A stretch of 64,000 nucleotides of DNA from Tulasnella sp. 424. Its lineage: Eukaryota > Basidiomycota > Agaricomycetes > Cantharellales > Tulasnellaceae. The stretch spans positions 242,891 to 306,890 of the forward strand of contig WSUB01000032.1 in the NCBI GenBank assembly GCA_019633425.1, written 5' to 3'. Both the position numbers and the translations under genes were made by a program. Shown in pieces: positions 12,862 through 24,653 of this stretch (positions are counted from its first letter, which is position 1; the number at the start of each line of letters is the position of its first letter). The notes under the pieces were generated by a model. It was given only the letters and a program-made list of their open reading frames with translations, was not told the origin of the DNA and made no database searches.

Positions 12862-13441
12862 GTTCAATGCAACCCGAGGATGAAACTTACTTAAGCATCA
12901 TTTGTATTTGAGGAATTTGCTGCTTGCCGCGCGTGTGAATACCGCTGGGGCAAGTCAACGCCAAACGTTCCACCCAGCCCCCCCGTGTTTGTACCGAATT
13001 CTTTTATCCCCCTTTTGATGTACGTCGCTACAGTGTAGCTTTTATCCTTTTCTTTTCGTTGTCGATGCTTCTTCTCGTTGTCGAATATGCTAGGTGTTTG
13101 TTGTCGGAGGACCTGTTTGTAGGATCTGGAATCGAATTTTCGCGGCTCGCTCATGCTAGTCTCCATCGGGAGACGCCCTCGCCCTCGCAAACGTTTCAAG
13201 CGATCTCGTACAGTAATCTCGCTCACTGGTTCAGCTCCGGGTGAATCATGTGTTCTCATCGTTTGGTTCGATTTGCCTTGAGACCTCCACCGGCACCTTC
13301 CTTAAGGCCTCCACCGGCATCAATCATCGCCGGGACCTCCACTTTTGGATGGGAAGAACCTGATTTAACCATCCTCTCCCCCTTTTCTTGCTCTCTCAAG
13401 TCCAGAGTCACATCCAGTCTCAACGCCAGTTACTTTGATCA
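12862..13441. other. intergenic between peroxiredoxin and SDR C
   Basis: About 580 bases. It contains two close copies of CCTCCACCGGCA near 13285-13320 and a CT-rich stretch just before the SDR C start. Otherwise I see no gene. Confidence 0.45.
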
Positions 13442-14920
13442 ATGCCTGCTGTAACCCCACCCTCGAAAGTCCTCGTCACCGGAGCATCAGGTTTCATCGC
13501 CACCTGGGTCGTCAAAACTCTCTTAGAGAAGGGCTATATCGTTGTGGGAACAGGTGAGCTGGCGCGTTTCTGGGTTATGGTGTGACTCAGTTCTAATGGT
13601 CTCCCAGTGCGATCGGATTCCAAGGGAAAGTACTTGCAGAACCTGTTCAAGGACTACGGAGATAAGTTTTCGTACGTCATCGTTGAGGATATCGCGAAGG
13701 TGAGTCTCACTTTGCGTGCTGGTTTTTGACGCTCGCTGATGACCTTGTTTACGAGATAGGAAGGAGCATTCGACAAGGCAGTCGTGGGCGTCGATGCCGT
13801 CCAACACACCGCGTCGCCGTTCCACTTTAAAGCTGACGATCCTCAAGGTATTCCCAGACCCTATATGATCGGGTCGATAATCTTGGGGACCTCAGTTAAT
13901 CTCGTGTGTTTTTCCCAGTGCTTATCGAACCTGCGCTGAAAGGCACAGTTGGCGTCCTCGAGAGCATCAAGAAATACGCACCGGGAGTCAAACGAGTTGT
14001 GATAACCTCCTCCGTTGCAGCTATCGTCTACAACAAGGGTCGGGAAGGGGTGACGTATGACGAGGTACGGTGGCTAAGGTCTCGGCTTCGGTGATATGTG
14101 GGCTACTAATCAGAGCCTTCGCGTAGTCCGACTGGAATACCGACTCCCCAAAGGAAGTTGAGGAGAAAGGCCGAAATGCAGCTCCCGTCCACAAGTATCG
14201 TGCTAGCAAAGTTTTAGCCGAGCGCGCTGCATGGGATTTCGTGGAGAAGAACAAAGACAGCATCGCCTTTGATCTTGTGACGGTCAATCCGCCTATGGTG
14301 GGTGGGGGTCCCCTTTTGCCTGATCCTCGTATACCACGCTGACGTGATCACCGGTTCTGCTAGGTTTGGGGTCCCACTATCCACGAGGTGACATCAGTTG
14401 ATCAGCTGAATACGTCGATTGCAAACTTCCACCGCTACACGAGCAAAAAGACGGAGCCTCCACTGACTGACGAACAACTCAAGGAGTCATCTGGAAACTG
14501 GTGCGACGTTAGGGATGTGGCATTTGTGCACGTTCAAGCACTTGCTTTGCCTGCGGCTGGAGGAGAAAGGTTCATTGTTGGCTCAGGTGCGCTATTATCT
14601 GAAAGCTCTAATTAGGTGCCGGAATGACACTTCTCATCCGTAAACTAGGTGGTTTCACTGTCCAAGATATCTGTAAGTCCCGCGACCCCGTTAGTCCGTC
14701 ATCCCGCTGACACAGGGCCCCCCTCAACTTTGCAGTGGACGCGTTGCATGCAAGCGAGGAATATCCGGACGTGCCGAGAGGTAACCCGGGATCAGCTAAG
14801 GATACGGTACACAGTGTTTACGTATCAGGAAAGGCGGAGAAGGCGTTCGGATTCAAGCTACGGACTATACGGGAGACGGTCCCTGAGACGTTTTTGTCGC
14901 TGAAGGAGCGCGGGTTTTGA
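13442..14920 (+). CDS. extended SDR reductase, paralogue C
   Basis: Third member of the local SDR family, on the plus strand. It starts [20 protein letters not shown] at 13442. Exons then give [53 protein letters not shown], the catalytic YRASK followed by [22 protein letters not shown] and a C-terminus ending LKERGF at 14920. The Gly-rich cofactor loop and the Tyr-Lys pair are intact, so it should be an active NADPH-dependent reductase of unknown substrate. It lies between the peroxiredoxin and kinase-TPR copy 1 and ends convergent to copy 1. A decayed partial copy of it sits at about 20716-21005. Confidence 0.87.
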
Positions 14921-15711
14921 TCGGTTTATAAAGAATCCGTCTTCTGTTAGAATAATTTCGGCAACATGATGAAATATTTTGTACTAATCGATGGCTGTCC
15001 AACAAGGGAACATGGAGGTCGGACTTTCTGTACAAGGTTGAGTGTTAGTTGACCGTGACGGCAAAGAAGTTCACTTGTGGGGTCGAGGCATGTGTGGCCA
15101 TTGAAATAGCCCCTGGAACTAGCGATGCCTCGGATTTCGTCACAAATGGAGGGATGGGATACCTGTACGAGAGTGGTAGGAAGGTGAAGCCAAGTCGTTC
15201 GGACGAAACAAAGCAGCCTGAATCCCTCACGACGTTCTAAATATTGCCGGAAGTAGGCTAGAGAATTGGAGGCATGACAGAAAGCTGCCCGAGCAAAGAT
15301 TGTATGTAGCGTAAGGGTGCAATGTTGAGAATAGTGATCCGTAAGACTCTCGTTCAAGTCTCCACAATGTCAGCAAGAGGCTTTCGAGGGTGCCGGCACC
15401 CAAACGACGTGCTCTCAATCTTCGCAATCATTCGCTTTACGAATATCGAACGCGTCGGATATGCAAAAACTATTTATTCTAATCTGTAGGGTTAAGGACG
15501 CGAGAGAAACACAACAGTATGGGTATAGTCGGAAGCGGACCCGATGGAAAGAAAGATCTTCAGACAATTGCATCACAAAAACTAATAGGGGAAGACCAAG
15601 ACGGCCAGTCAGTGCTTCGATCAACAGACCATAAGGCAATGAAATCCATATGTCGCCTGCGCTGCCTGGATTTAGACTGAAATCGGGAATTCCAAAGGGC
15701 TCCAAGAAGCA
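14921..15711. other. convergent intergenic region; source of duplicated flank
   Basis: About 790 bases between the convergent ends of SDR C and kinase-TPR copy 1. The segment from about 15064 to 15480 recurs, diverged, at about 21006-21420 downstream of copy 2. The part nearest copy 1 (from about 15450) recurs downstream of all other copies. No gene was seen. Confidence 0.55.
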
Positions 15712-17968
15712 TCATGTGGCTTTTTCTCGCCTCGATAATCGATGGACTTCATTCGAGGCGTAAGTTGCATACTGGGCACTCCCGATTTGTTTAAAGATTT
15801 CCGTGGCTTCTGTATAACGACAAATTGCTTCACTGTAGTCATCCTGATCGCGATGCACGTCTGCAAGGTTTAGCAGAGCATAAGCTCTCCCGAATTGGTC
15901 GCCGGCGTCAGTAGAGATTTGTAGGGCTTCCGAATTGAGTGTGATGGCCTGGCTATACTCGTTTTGAAGCCGATGTACCTCGGCGATACCCCGCAGACAA
16001 TAGGCTCCGCCTGGTCTGTCGCTGATATCGGTGCTGATTTGAAGGCTCTCGGAGTAGAATTTGATGGCCTGGCTGTACTCCTTTCGATACCGGTGCACGT
16101 CGGCGAGACCAGTAAGAGCGTCGGATCTCCCTCTTCTGTCGCCGATGTCGATGAAGAGCCGTAGGGACTCGGAGTAAAATGTGACGGCCTCGCTGTACTC
16201 GGATTGAAGCCGATGTATCTGGGCCAGCTGAACCAAAGCCCTGGCCTGCCCCCTCCTGTCATCGATGTCTTTGTACCTACTCAACGCGTTGGTGAAGAAG
16301 TCTAACGCGTTGGTGAAGTCACCCTGCTGTCTGTGCATGTGTCCCAGTTGAATCAGAAGCGCTGGAGAGCGAGCTCGAGAAGCCGCTGTGTCTGCAGTCC
16401 GTATCGGGTTTGGAACGATCATAGGCTGTATCAAATTCATCAATCGCATGAAATTGACCCTGAATCAGCGTTACTCGCCATCCAATTGAATAACTTTCGA
16501 CAATCCTCGGCAGTCGGTCGCCTTCTAGGATCGATACTCCAACACGAAAGCATGACCGAACAAAGCGCCTGAATCAGCGACATGCGAGCGTGGTCGGTGA
16601 TGGATGGGAGATCTCCCTGAACGACCCGTTTGATAACAATGGCGTCCTTCGCGACGTCTTGGAACGGAATCGAGTTGGTCATTACCTATTTCAGAGCATA
16701 TTTGGTGAGACTCGATTGTGAAGAATATAGTAATCGAACTTTCCCACCTCGTAAGCCACCCATCCCAATGCCCACATGTCGCTCTCCAGGCTAGGTTCCT
16801 CATCTCTCAAAACCTCGGGAGGGGCCCACCGAAGGGTATACTTATCTCCTGTTAACGTTATGCCCATGGTATTGGTGGAGCTGCAGAAGGTTGCTTCGAG
16901 CGACAGGGCTGCCTGCGGTTTGTTCTCAGTTGGTCTAGTTTCCTTGTCCGGATCTTTGTTTGAGAGACGCCGAGCGGATCCAAAGTCGGTAAGTATCGCG
17001 CGGCATTCTGAGTTGACCAGTATGTTGATCTGAAAATTTCGGATGATATTTACTGGTGGTTCATGATGACGCTCTTGGAACGTACGGATTTCAAGTCGCC
17101 GTGACGGATGGGGGGCTGGCAACTATGGAGATACTCCACTCCTCTAGCCACATCGTCAATCTTAAGAACATAGTGTCAGAGGTTGGTTGAAGAAAAGTAG
17201 CTCTATCGTACCAGCGAGATTCTTTCCGGAATTTCCCAGTCCGCTGACGCGATAAAGTCCCTCAAGGTGCCGTTGTCTTCCCAGGGAAAGACCAACCAAA
17301 TTATATCGTTGGATGAGTCCTCGACGAATCCTTCGAGCGCGATGATGTTTCTGTGAGAAAGGTCGACCAAGAATCCCGCTTCTCTTAGTGTCAACTGAGC
17401 CGAAATTTAAAGAGTTAGCGCTGGGAGCACTGCGTGATTGGATGGAGGATTTTTACCCCCAATACCCTTCCTCGATCGCCTAATATATTCATTTTTTTGA
17501 CTGCGACAGGCTATGAGGTTGGAAACGCTGAGCCGCCCAACGTTACTGTAAATCAGCGGAGAAGCTGTTCTGCACCGACCTTCCGCCGCGAAGACGTTTC
17601 TTCTTCAGGACCATCGGGGTCAAGGCCCTGGCTTTTCGTAGGACCGTACTGGCCCTGCTGGTCTATACTACCGGAGGGGGAGGCCAAAAACGCTTTGACA
17701 ACTGTCGCGTTCCCTCCACGGAACTCGGGGCCGTCCCCCCGGAATTCGATCGATGACTGATCAATTCGCCATTTCGCAAGCTTCTGGAGGTTTTCCCTCT
17801 ACGAAGAGAGTATTGTTTTAGTGAGCTATTGAGATCGCTCTTTGGGACCCGGGAAGGACGTACCAGCTTGGCGCTCAGTTGGAATCCACTGGAGGAGCTT
17901 GTGTCGTGGTCCAATGGCGATCGAGGCAAGCCAGAAGCGCCGGCATCGTGGCTTTCTTCTTTTTGCAT
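15712..17968 (-). CDS. protein kinase-TPR fusion, copy 1
   Basis: Intron-rich gene. Exon 1 (17968-17864) starts MQKEESHDAGASG and ends SAKL at a GTACGT donor. The next exons hold the glycine loop region (EFRGGNATVVKAFLA), the ATP lysine in PVAVKKMN, the helix-C Glu in LREAGFLVDLSH, and the hinge LVFPWEDNGTLRDFI. They are followed by catalytic HGDLKS, NILVNS, TDFGSARRL, the APE-like WAPPEVL and the C-lobe CWSIDPRRRPTAEDC. This is a TKL-like serine/threonine kinase with HGD replacing HRD; all catalytic residues are present. A last intron (16426-16478) joins it in frame to five 40-residue TPR units (LxxLAxVHRxxxEYSxA pattern) ending at 15712. The 5' splice site of that intron is GC, not GT. A TATA-like element lies on the minus strand at 18087-18095. 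Role in signalling or recognition is inferred. Confidence 0.85.
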
Positions 17969-20548
17969 AGGATGATATGGACGAGAAAAGGGTGATGGTA
18001 AGAGTCGCAGTTATTGGACGGTCTTTGCGCAGATGAAGGGAAGCGGATTAGTGTTGATGGGGCCTGCGTGATGAATCTCAGCGAGGGGTATAAAGGGTAG
18101 GGATTTTCTTTCTTCGCGGGGTTAAGTAATGGGAACGCCGCAATGTTCCTTGCTAGCAAAAAAGCCGAAAGGTTGCAAAGGTAACTTGGCTGAGAAATTG
18201 TCCGAAAGTCGACTGCAAGGGAACTGTGCGAACATCGTGCCTTATTCTCAAAAAGTCATTTTACCGAGCCCTCCCCATCACCTTGCTATTCCCTTTTTGT
18301 ACGGTTTCGATCCTGACTCTCGACAAGCCGTCTTTGAGAACATATAAAAAGGTCACGACGAGGTTGCGATGCTCGCTTGAAACGTGGAACTTGAAAAGCC
18401 ATTGACCTCGTTATCCAAAGAGACCGAAGGCGAGGGTCATGTGGAGGCTTACAAATCACTCATAGAAAGGGGCCGGTGAGGACTTTCTGAAAGAGATCGT
18501 AGCGGCGCACGGAGGCGCCATTTCCCCGACTCCCGGCTCAAAAGATCATGAGAGAATACATATACTCAATACAATGCTAAATTAGCCTTCAATGAAGAAT
18601 ATAACCAAACCAAAACGGAACTAGTCGGAGTCGGAGATCTCCTCACAGTCTCCGAGGCGGACGATCATGAAATGAAGAGACTGAGCTACATACTTGCAAC
18701 TTCGCCGTTCCGGAAACAGAGAGTGGGTTGCTCGGTCCGAACCCCTAAAAGCTTTAGTTCAACTGTCTGTATAGTCTGTGAGCAGGCGAAGGTCACGTGT
18801 CCGGCAGCTGCCGCCACCGAGACACTCGCCCTTCACTGGGTGTACTCGGTTAGTATAAGCTGTGTTTTCCGCGTCCGAGTCAGGCTGCCCCCATCCAGCA
18901 TCTTACAGGTGAGTGACAGAGTTAGGACAAGCCATGGGCTCTTAAGGTCATTGGTGCACATAATTCCACCTCGGGCAACCCGCTCCCCTCTCCACGCAAT
19001 TCCGCAAGCTCCTCGGACTCGCCTGACTTGACTAGTAGACCAACGAGATGAAAGAGCTATCGTCCGTGCTGAAGACCAACTTGGAGTTTATGTTGCTGGG
19101 ACCACCAGTCGGTCAGTATTTGGAAAGGGTTCTAAAATCCAGACACCACTCACCGTCCACCAAGCTCGACCTTGAGGCTAATCATTAGATGCCAATCTTC
19201 TATTCCTTAACTAGAATCCCGATGAAGTGTATGCACATGTCCCGACAAGCAATGACCCGACTCCCCTAGAAGCGAACTATGAACACACGCAAAAAAAAAA
19301 AGGTCAGCTGCCCAATATCAGTTATCTTGCCGAAGGCGCCAACATCAGGTCACTACTCACGTTTCCGGCGAGGAAAGTTTACCGGCATTGGCCTTCACTA
19401 TACGGTAAACTTCCTTGATGATTGTAAAGGGAAGGCCAAGCCCTGGTAGCTCCGTAACGCGGTGGCTTCGAAGGGATGGGCATTGTGCTGTACGCCGAAC
19501 TCTCTTAGCACTATGTTTCCCTCTAGTCGCGAGATGCGTGACGTACCTTTAATATATTCCGGTCCCTTGGTCGCCCCATTCCTCACCCCTCGCAGTATAG
19601 CAGGCTTCGACGAGCTGGGCGAGGAGATGAGCCAGGCGTTGGTCTGGTTGGCTCGTAGCCTGAGTTGTTGCAGCGTACAACGCACTCTTCGACGCCAGGA
19701 AGCGGGGTCTAGACGCCTCCAGCGTATGCCGCGATATCAGAAGGAGTAGCCATGCCGTTGCCCGGCTCTTCGAGGGCTTCAGCTCTGTAGACGGAGATTC
19801 GGGATGCTCCGTATCGTTCGTAGGCGACGATGCGAGGTGAATTAAACGATAGAATGGACTTTGAAAGCTGCAAATGCAACGAACGACAGACTGAAGAGGA
19901 GGTAGTTTAAAGAGGTGCGAGGACCGAGGCGGATGCGATGGGTTGGGAATAAGGTGGAGGTGAAATCAGCGAGAGATTTCAGTTTGGACTAGGACTTTAA
20001 TGCCCGAGAGAGCGCCCATAAAAGTCATGGAGCAAAAGGTGACCAAACCAAGGGATGCCCGCGCTTCGTACCGCCGTGTTGGATTGGAGGTTGAGGCTTG
20101 ACGTCGTGAGTCGTTTGGGTTTGGGAGGTGATGAATCGCGTCGGAAGAAGTCAAGCAAGGGTAACCCAACTTTTCAGGGGTTCCGCGTTCATTGGTTCAA
20201 CGGTCCTTGGTGCAGTCGGATCGTCGACCAAGGCAGCCTGATTAATTATTCATCTTCCCAGTTGACTGATACCATCATTGGATGGATGAGGGAGGGAGAG
20301 GGAGAGGACATAGCGCTTGGAGGGAACACAACGCGCTCGCGATTTTGGTGAATGCGTGGTTACTGCTCTCGGCTTTATCAGGGACGAGTTGTGCATCTCC
20401 CTTGCACAACTGAATACATCCTCGTGCCCCTTGTAAAGAGAGAAAGAGGGAGAGTAGTGAAGGCAATGACAGGCGACTTCTACCTTGGACTATGACGTCA
20501 TCGGACTCTCCGCGCGGCTTTTGCGGTCCGACTATTGTCCTGTCCATG
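17969..20548. repeat. spacer of unit 1 with decayed repeated sequence
   Basis: About 2.6 kb upstream of copy 1. On the minus strand, 18087-18095 reads CTTTATACC and may be the core promoter. From about 19000 to 20200 the sequence recurs in other units. It includes a minus-strand block with a candidate ATG at 19753, a stop 14 codons later, and an exon-like piece (LREFGVQHNAHPFEATALR) near 19450-19520. I read this as a decayed gene or non-coding duplicated DNA; no family was recognised. Confidence 0.5.
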
Positions 20549-20715
20549 AACGTCAGGCCAACCGGATTCCAAGGCGGCTGAGCAGCCCGCTAAGCCTGAA
20601 AGCAAATCCGCGGGCAGCAAGCCTGCTAGCACAGCTGCTGATAGCAAGCCTCCCAGCAAGGCTGCTGCTAAGCCGACATTGCCAAAAGGCAAGCCCGCTT
20701 CGTCCAAGGCTAGCG
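20549..20715 (+). pseudogene. peroxiredoxin exon-2 fragment (unit 2)
   Basis: Close match to the Lys/Ala/Ser-rich tail region of the intact peroxiredoxin (about 11889-12058), with internal deletions, for example a shortened repeat of the AKEPAK type. It keeps no catalytic part. The right end stops abruptly in AAGGCTA and runs directly into SDR sequence. Confidence 0.85.
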
Positions 20716-21005
20716 CGCAGCATGGGATTTCGTGGAGAGGAACAAAGAGAGTGTTACCTTTGATCTCGTGACGGTCAATCCCTATGGTACAGTACGTGGG
20801 CATCTCTTTGCCCAATCTTCGCATACCCCGCTGACGAAGCTGGCTCTGCTATGTTTGGGGTCCCATTATCCACGACGCGACATCAGCCGATTAGCTGAAT
20901 ACGTCGATTGCAAACTTCCACCGCTACACGAGCAAGAAGACGGATCCTCAACTGACTGACGAACAGCTCAAGGAGCCATATGGAAACTGGTGCGACGTTA
21001 GAGAT
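20716..21005 (+). pseudogene. SDR paralogue C fragment (unit 2)
   Basis: Matches the middle of SDR C (about 14220-14518), including its intron. It begins in the segment coding [12 protein letters not shown] and continues to NWCDVRD. The homologous frame is interrupted by small deletions and a stop (the serine-valine-aspartate region reads into TAG). It follows the peroxiredoxin fragment without a gap, so it marks a deletion junction inside a duplicated block. Confidence 0.82.
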
Positions 21006-21631
21006 GGTTCACTTGTAGGTCAATGAATCTTTCGTCATCGACATAGACCCTGGAGCCGGCGATGCTTAGGAGTTCATCACAGTTAGATGGACAGGATAGT
21101 ATTGCTGTACGAGAGTGGTAGATGGAGGAGGCAAAGCTGTTCGGACTAAACAAAGCAACCTGAATCCCCACTAAATACAAAATATAATCGGATTACACTT
21201 GAGCAGCCGAGGCTTTACATCAATATTGTACGTAGAGGAAGGGGGCGATGGTAGGACTAGTGATCCATAAGACTCCTTTTTCAATCTCCACAGCGTCGGC
21301 GAAAAGCTTTTGACCGGCGTGCTGTCAGACAACTGACAGCCTCTCAGCGGCGGAATCATTTGCTTACTATACAGGACGGCTCGAATATGCGGAAAACCTT
21401 CACTCTAATCTGTGGCGCCAAGGATGTGAGGGAAACAGGCGGTGGATATAGTGACAAGGCGAGCCGATAGAAAAGGGTTTGTCGGATAATTCCGGCAGCA
21501 GAAATGACAAGAGATGACAGAGGCGGAAAGTCAGTCCTGGATCAACAAAGCATACGGCAATGTAATTCTTACCTTACGTGCGTTACGTGAATTTTGGACT
21601 GAACTCGGTAATCACGAAGGTCCAAGAAGCA
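21006..21631. repeat. duplicated SDR C/copy 1 intergenic sequence
   Basis: Diverged copy of about 15064-15711, without recognisable genes. It connects the SDR fragment to the 3' end of kinase-TPR copy 2 in the same order as in unit 1. Confidence 0.7.
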
Positions 21632-23885
21632 TCATGCGGCTTCTTCTTGCTTCGATAAGCGACGGACCGTAGCAGCTTCTTCAAGAGCATAGGCTGAACC
21701 CTGAGTATTCCCGATTTGTTGAAAGATTCCAGCAGCTTGTGTATAAGGACGAATTGCGTCACTGTAGGCACCCTGATCGCGATGCACGTCTGCGAGGTTT
21801 AACAGAGCATAAGCTCTCCCAAATTGGTCGCCGACTTCAGTACTGATTTCCAGGGCTTCCGAATTGAGTGTGATGGCCTGGCTATACTCGTTTTGAAGCC
21901 GATGTACCTCAGCAATACCCCGCAGAATGGAAGCTGTCAATGATTTGTCGTTTAGATGGGTGCCGTTTTGAAGGGCCTCGGAGTAGAATTCGATGGCTTG
22001 GCTATACTCCTTCCGATGCCGATGCACCTCGGCGAGTCCAAAAAGAGCGTCGGCTCTCCCTCGGATATCGCCGATGTCGGTGGAGAGTTGTAGGGACTCG
22101 GAGTAGAATGTGACGGGCTCGCTCCGCTCGTGCCGAGACCTATGTGTCTCGGCCAGCCAAAATAGCGCCGCGGCCTGTCCTTGACTGTCGCCAATGTCTT
22201 TGTACCCACTCAAAGCGTTGGTGAAGAATTCCAACGCGTTGGTGTAGTCACCCTGCTGTTTGTGCATGTGTCCCAGTTGAATCAGAAGCGCTGGAGAGCG
22301 AGCTCGAGAAGCCGCTGCTTCTGCAGTCCGTATCGGGTTTGGAATGATCATAGGCTGTATCAAATTAATCAATAGCATGTAATTGACCCTGAATCAACGT
22401 TACTCGCCATCCAATCGAATAACTTTCGGCAATCCTCGGCAGTCGGTCGTCTTCTAGGATCGATACTCCAACACGAAAGCATGAGCGAACAAAGCGCCTG
22501 AATCAGCGACATGCGAGCGTGGTCGGTGATGGATGGGAGGTCTCCCTGAACGACCCGTTTGATAACAATGGCGTCCTTCGCGACGTCTTGGAACGGAATC
22601 GAGTTGGTCATTACCTATTTCGGAGCATATTTTATTAGACTCGATTGTGAAGAATCTAGTAATCGAACTTTCCTACCTCGTAAGCCACCCATCCCAATGC
22701 CCAGATGTCGCTCTCCAGGCTAGGTTCCTCAGCTCTCAAAACCTCTGGAGGGGCCCACCGAAGCGTGTACTTATCTCCTGTTAGCGTTATGCCCATGGTA
22801 TTGGTGGAGCTGCAGAAGGTTGCTTCGACCGACAGCGCTACCTGTGGTTTGTGCTCAGTTTGTCTCGTCTCCTTGTCCGGATCTTTGTTTGAGAGACGCC
22901 GAGCGGAGCCAAAGTCGGTAAGTATCGCGCGGCATTCTGAGTTGACCAGTATGTTGATCTGAAAATTTAGGATGATGTTTACCGGTGGTTCATGATGACA
23001 CTCTTGGAACGTACGGATTTCAAGTCTCCGTGACGGATGGGGGGCTGGCAACTATGGAGATACTCCACTGCTCTAGCCACATCGTTAATCTTAAAAAAAT
23101 AGTGTCAGAGGTGGGTCGAAGAAAAGTAACTCTATCGTACCAGGCAGATTCTTTCCGGAATTTCCCAGTCCGCCGATGCGATAAAGTCCCTCAAGGTGCC
23201 GTTGTCTTCCCAGGGAAAGACCAGCCAGATTATATCGTTGGACGAGTCCTCAACGAATCCTTCAAGCGCGATGATGTTTCCGTGAGAAAGATCGACCAAA
23301 AATCCCGCTTCCCTTAGTGCCAACTGAGCCGAAAGAGTCAGCGCTGGAAACCCCACGTGATTGGACGGATTCTTACCCCCAATACCCTCGCTCGATCGTC
23401 TAATATGTTCATCTTTTTGACTGCTACAGGCTGTGAGGTTGAAAACAATGAGCCGCCCGACGTCGCTGGAAATCAACGGAGAAGCTGTGCTACACCGACC
23501 TTCCGCCGCGAAGCCGTTTCTGCTTCGGGACCATCGGGGTCGAGGCTTTGGCTTTTGGTTGGATCGTATTGGTCCTCCCGGTCTATACCATCGGAGGGGT
23601 AGGCCAAGAACGCTTTCACAACCGTCGCGTTTCCTCCACGGAACTCGGGGGCGTCTTTGCGGAATTCGACCGATGACTGATCAATTCGCCATTTCGCAAG
23701 CTTCTCGAGCTTATCCCGCTAAGAGGGGGGGATTATTCCAGTGAGCTATTCAGATCGACCTTTGAGGCCCGGGAAGGACGTACCAGCTTAGCGCTCAGCT
23801 CGAATCCACCTGAGGAGGCGTCGTGGTCTAACGGCGACCTAGGCAAGCCAGAAGCGGCGGCATCGTGGCCTTCGACTTTTTGCAT
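21632..23885 (-). CDS. protein kinase-TPR fusion, copy 2
   Basis: Same exon plan as copy 1. The start MQKVEGHDAAASG at 23885 is followed by the kinase exons with RDKLEKLAKWRID, the lysine exon, LREAGFLVDLSHGN, FPWEDNGTLRDF, HGDLKS, TDFGSARRL and CWSIDPRRRPTAEDC. The last intron (22355-22407) again has a GC 5' splice site, then the frame continues into five TPR units ending EEAA at 21632. Copies 1 and 2 share the short TPR array and the GC splice site, so they are sister copies. No TATA-like element is kept upstream; the equivalent position near 24015 reads GGGGAAAAGGG. Confidence 0.84.
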
Positions 23886-24648
23886 AGGATGATATAACCG
23901 AGAAGATAGTAAGTGGTGGCAAGAGTCGCAGTTATCGGGTGGTCTTTGCAGAGATGAAGAGAAGTAGATTGAATGTTGATAGGGGCCTGGGTGAAGAATC
24001 GCGGCGACGGGGAAAAGGGCGTGGGAGGGTTTCCCACCTGGCACTGCATCTGAATGTGCCTTTCGTCGTGAGGTTAATGGGAACCCCGCAGTGGTCCTGC
24101 AGCTGCCAGTGCAGCTGTGCACTTGTCTAGCATGCTCCTTGCTAGCTCGCGCTGTGAAACTGAGATTCCTTCTCACCATAAATCGCCTTCTCGGGGGTCA
24201 CGAGCCACAAGATAAGACATGTTGCGACGCCAACCACACAATGCCGAGAAGGAAGTTTTCTGGAGTCGACAAGGCTGTAAGATCGATGATATATAGCTTC
24301 TTATATTAGCTTACTGTGATCTAGTTTCCCTCCGTCTCGGTTCCTATTTGTCGACTCTCGAAAGGGGCCTCGGTAACCTCCGGGCAGTTTCCCCCCGCCC
24401 CATTCTTGCACTCAGATCCTCATCCTGATAAGGATGAGCGACCGTCTGAAGCGAGATGATACGAATCTTTCGTGGAGGTCCGAAGAGCCACGACGTAATA
24501 GAAATACTGTATCATCCGAGCCAGAGTACTCGGGGACGGAGCGCTTGACGTTATTCCAGATATTTGTCCACTTGCTGCTACGGAAGGGAAGTGGGTTTCT
24601 CATTACTGTGACGGGGTTTGGGGTGTCGGGGAGGTTGGGTTGATGCCC
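23886..24648. repeat. spacer of unit 2, left of the retrotransposon
   Basis: Upstream flank of copy 2. The piece from about 24240 to 24650 closely matches 50240-50645 in unit 5 and, in part, 38350-38600 in unit 3. No gene was seen. Confidence 0.6.
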
Positions 24649-24653
24649 TACCT
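24649..24653. repeat. target-site duplication, left (TACCT)
   Basis: Five bases directly before the 5' LTR, repeated directly after the 3' LTR at 34634-34638. Confidence 0.93.

Noticed and set aside
15712..16400. CRISPR-like or satellite regular repeats with 120-base period
   Set aside because: The period equals 40 codons, the repeats are diverged, and they encode TPR units. There are no spacers between identical repeats.
16440..16682. Kinase C-lobe and TPR part as two overlapping genes (TGA/ATG overlap)
   Set aside because: The overlap lies inside a 53-base intron with a consensus donor in copy 5 (GTGAGT), branch-like CTGAC and CAG acceptor. Removing it keeps frame in all copies.
20485..20824. 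Short open frames over the unit 2 fragments as a new small gene
   Set aside because: The sequence is a patchwork of peroxiredoxin exon 2 and an SDR C exon in disagreeing frames, so it is a fused relic.
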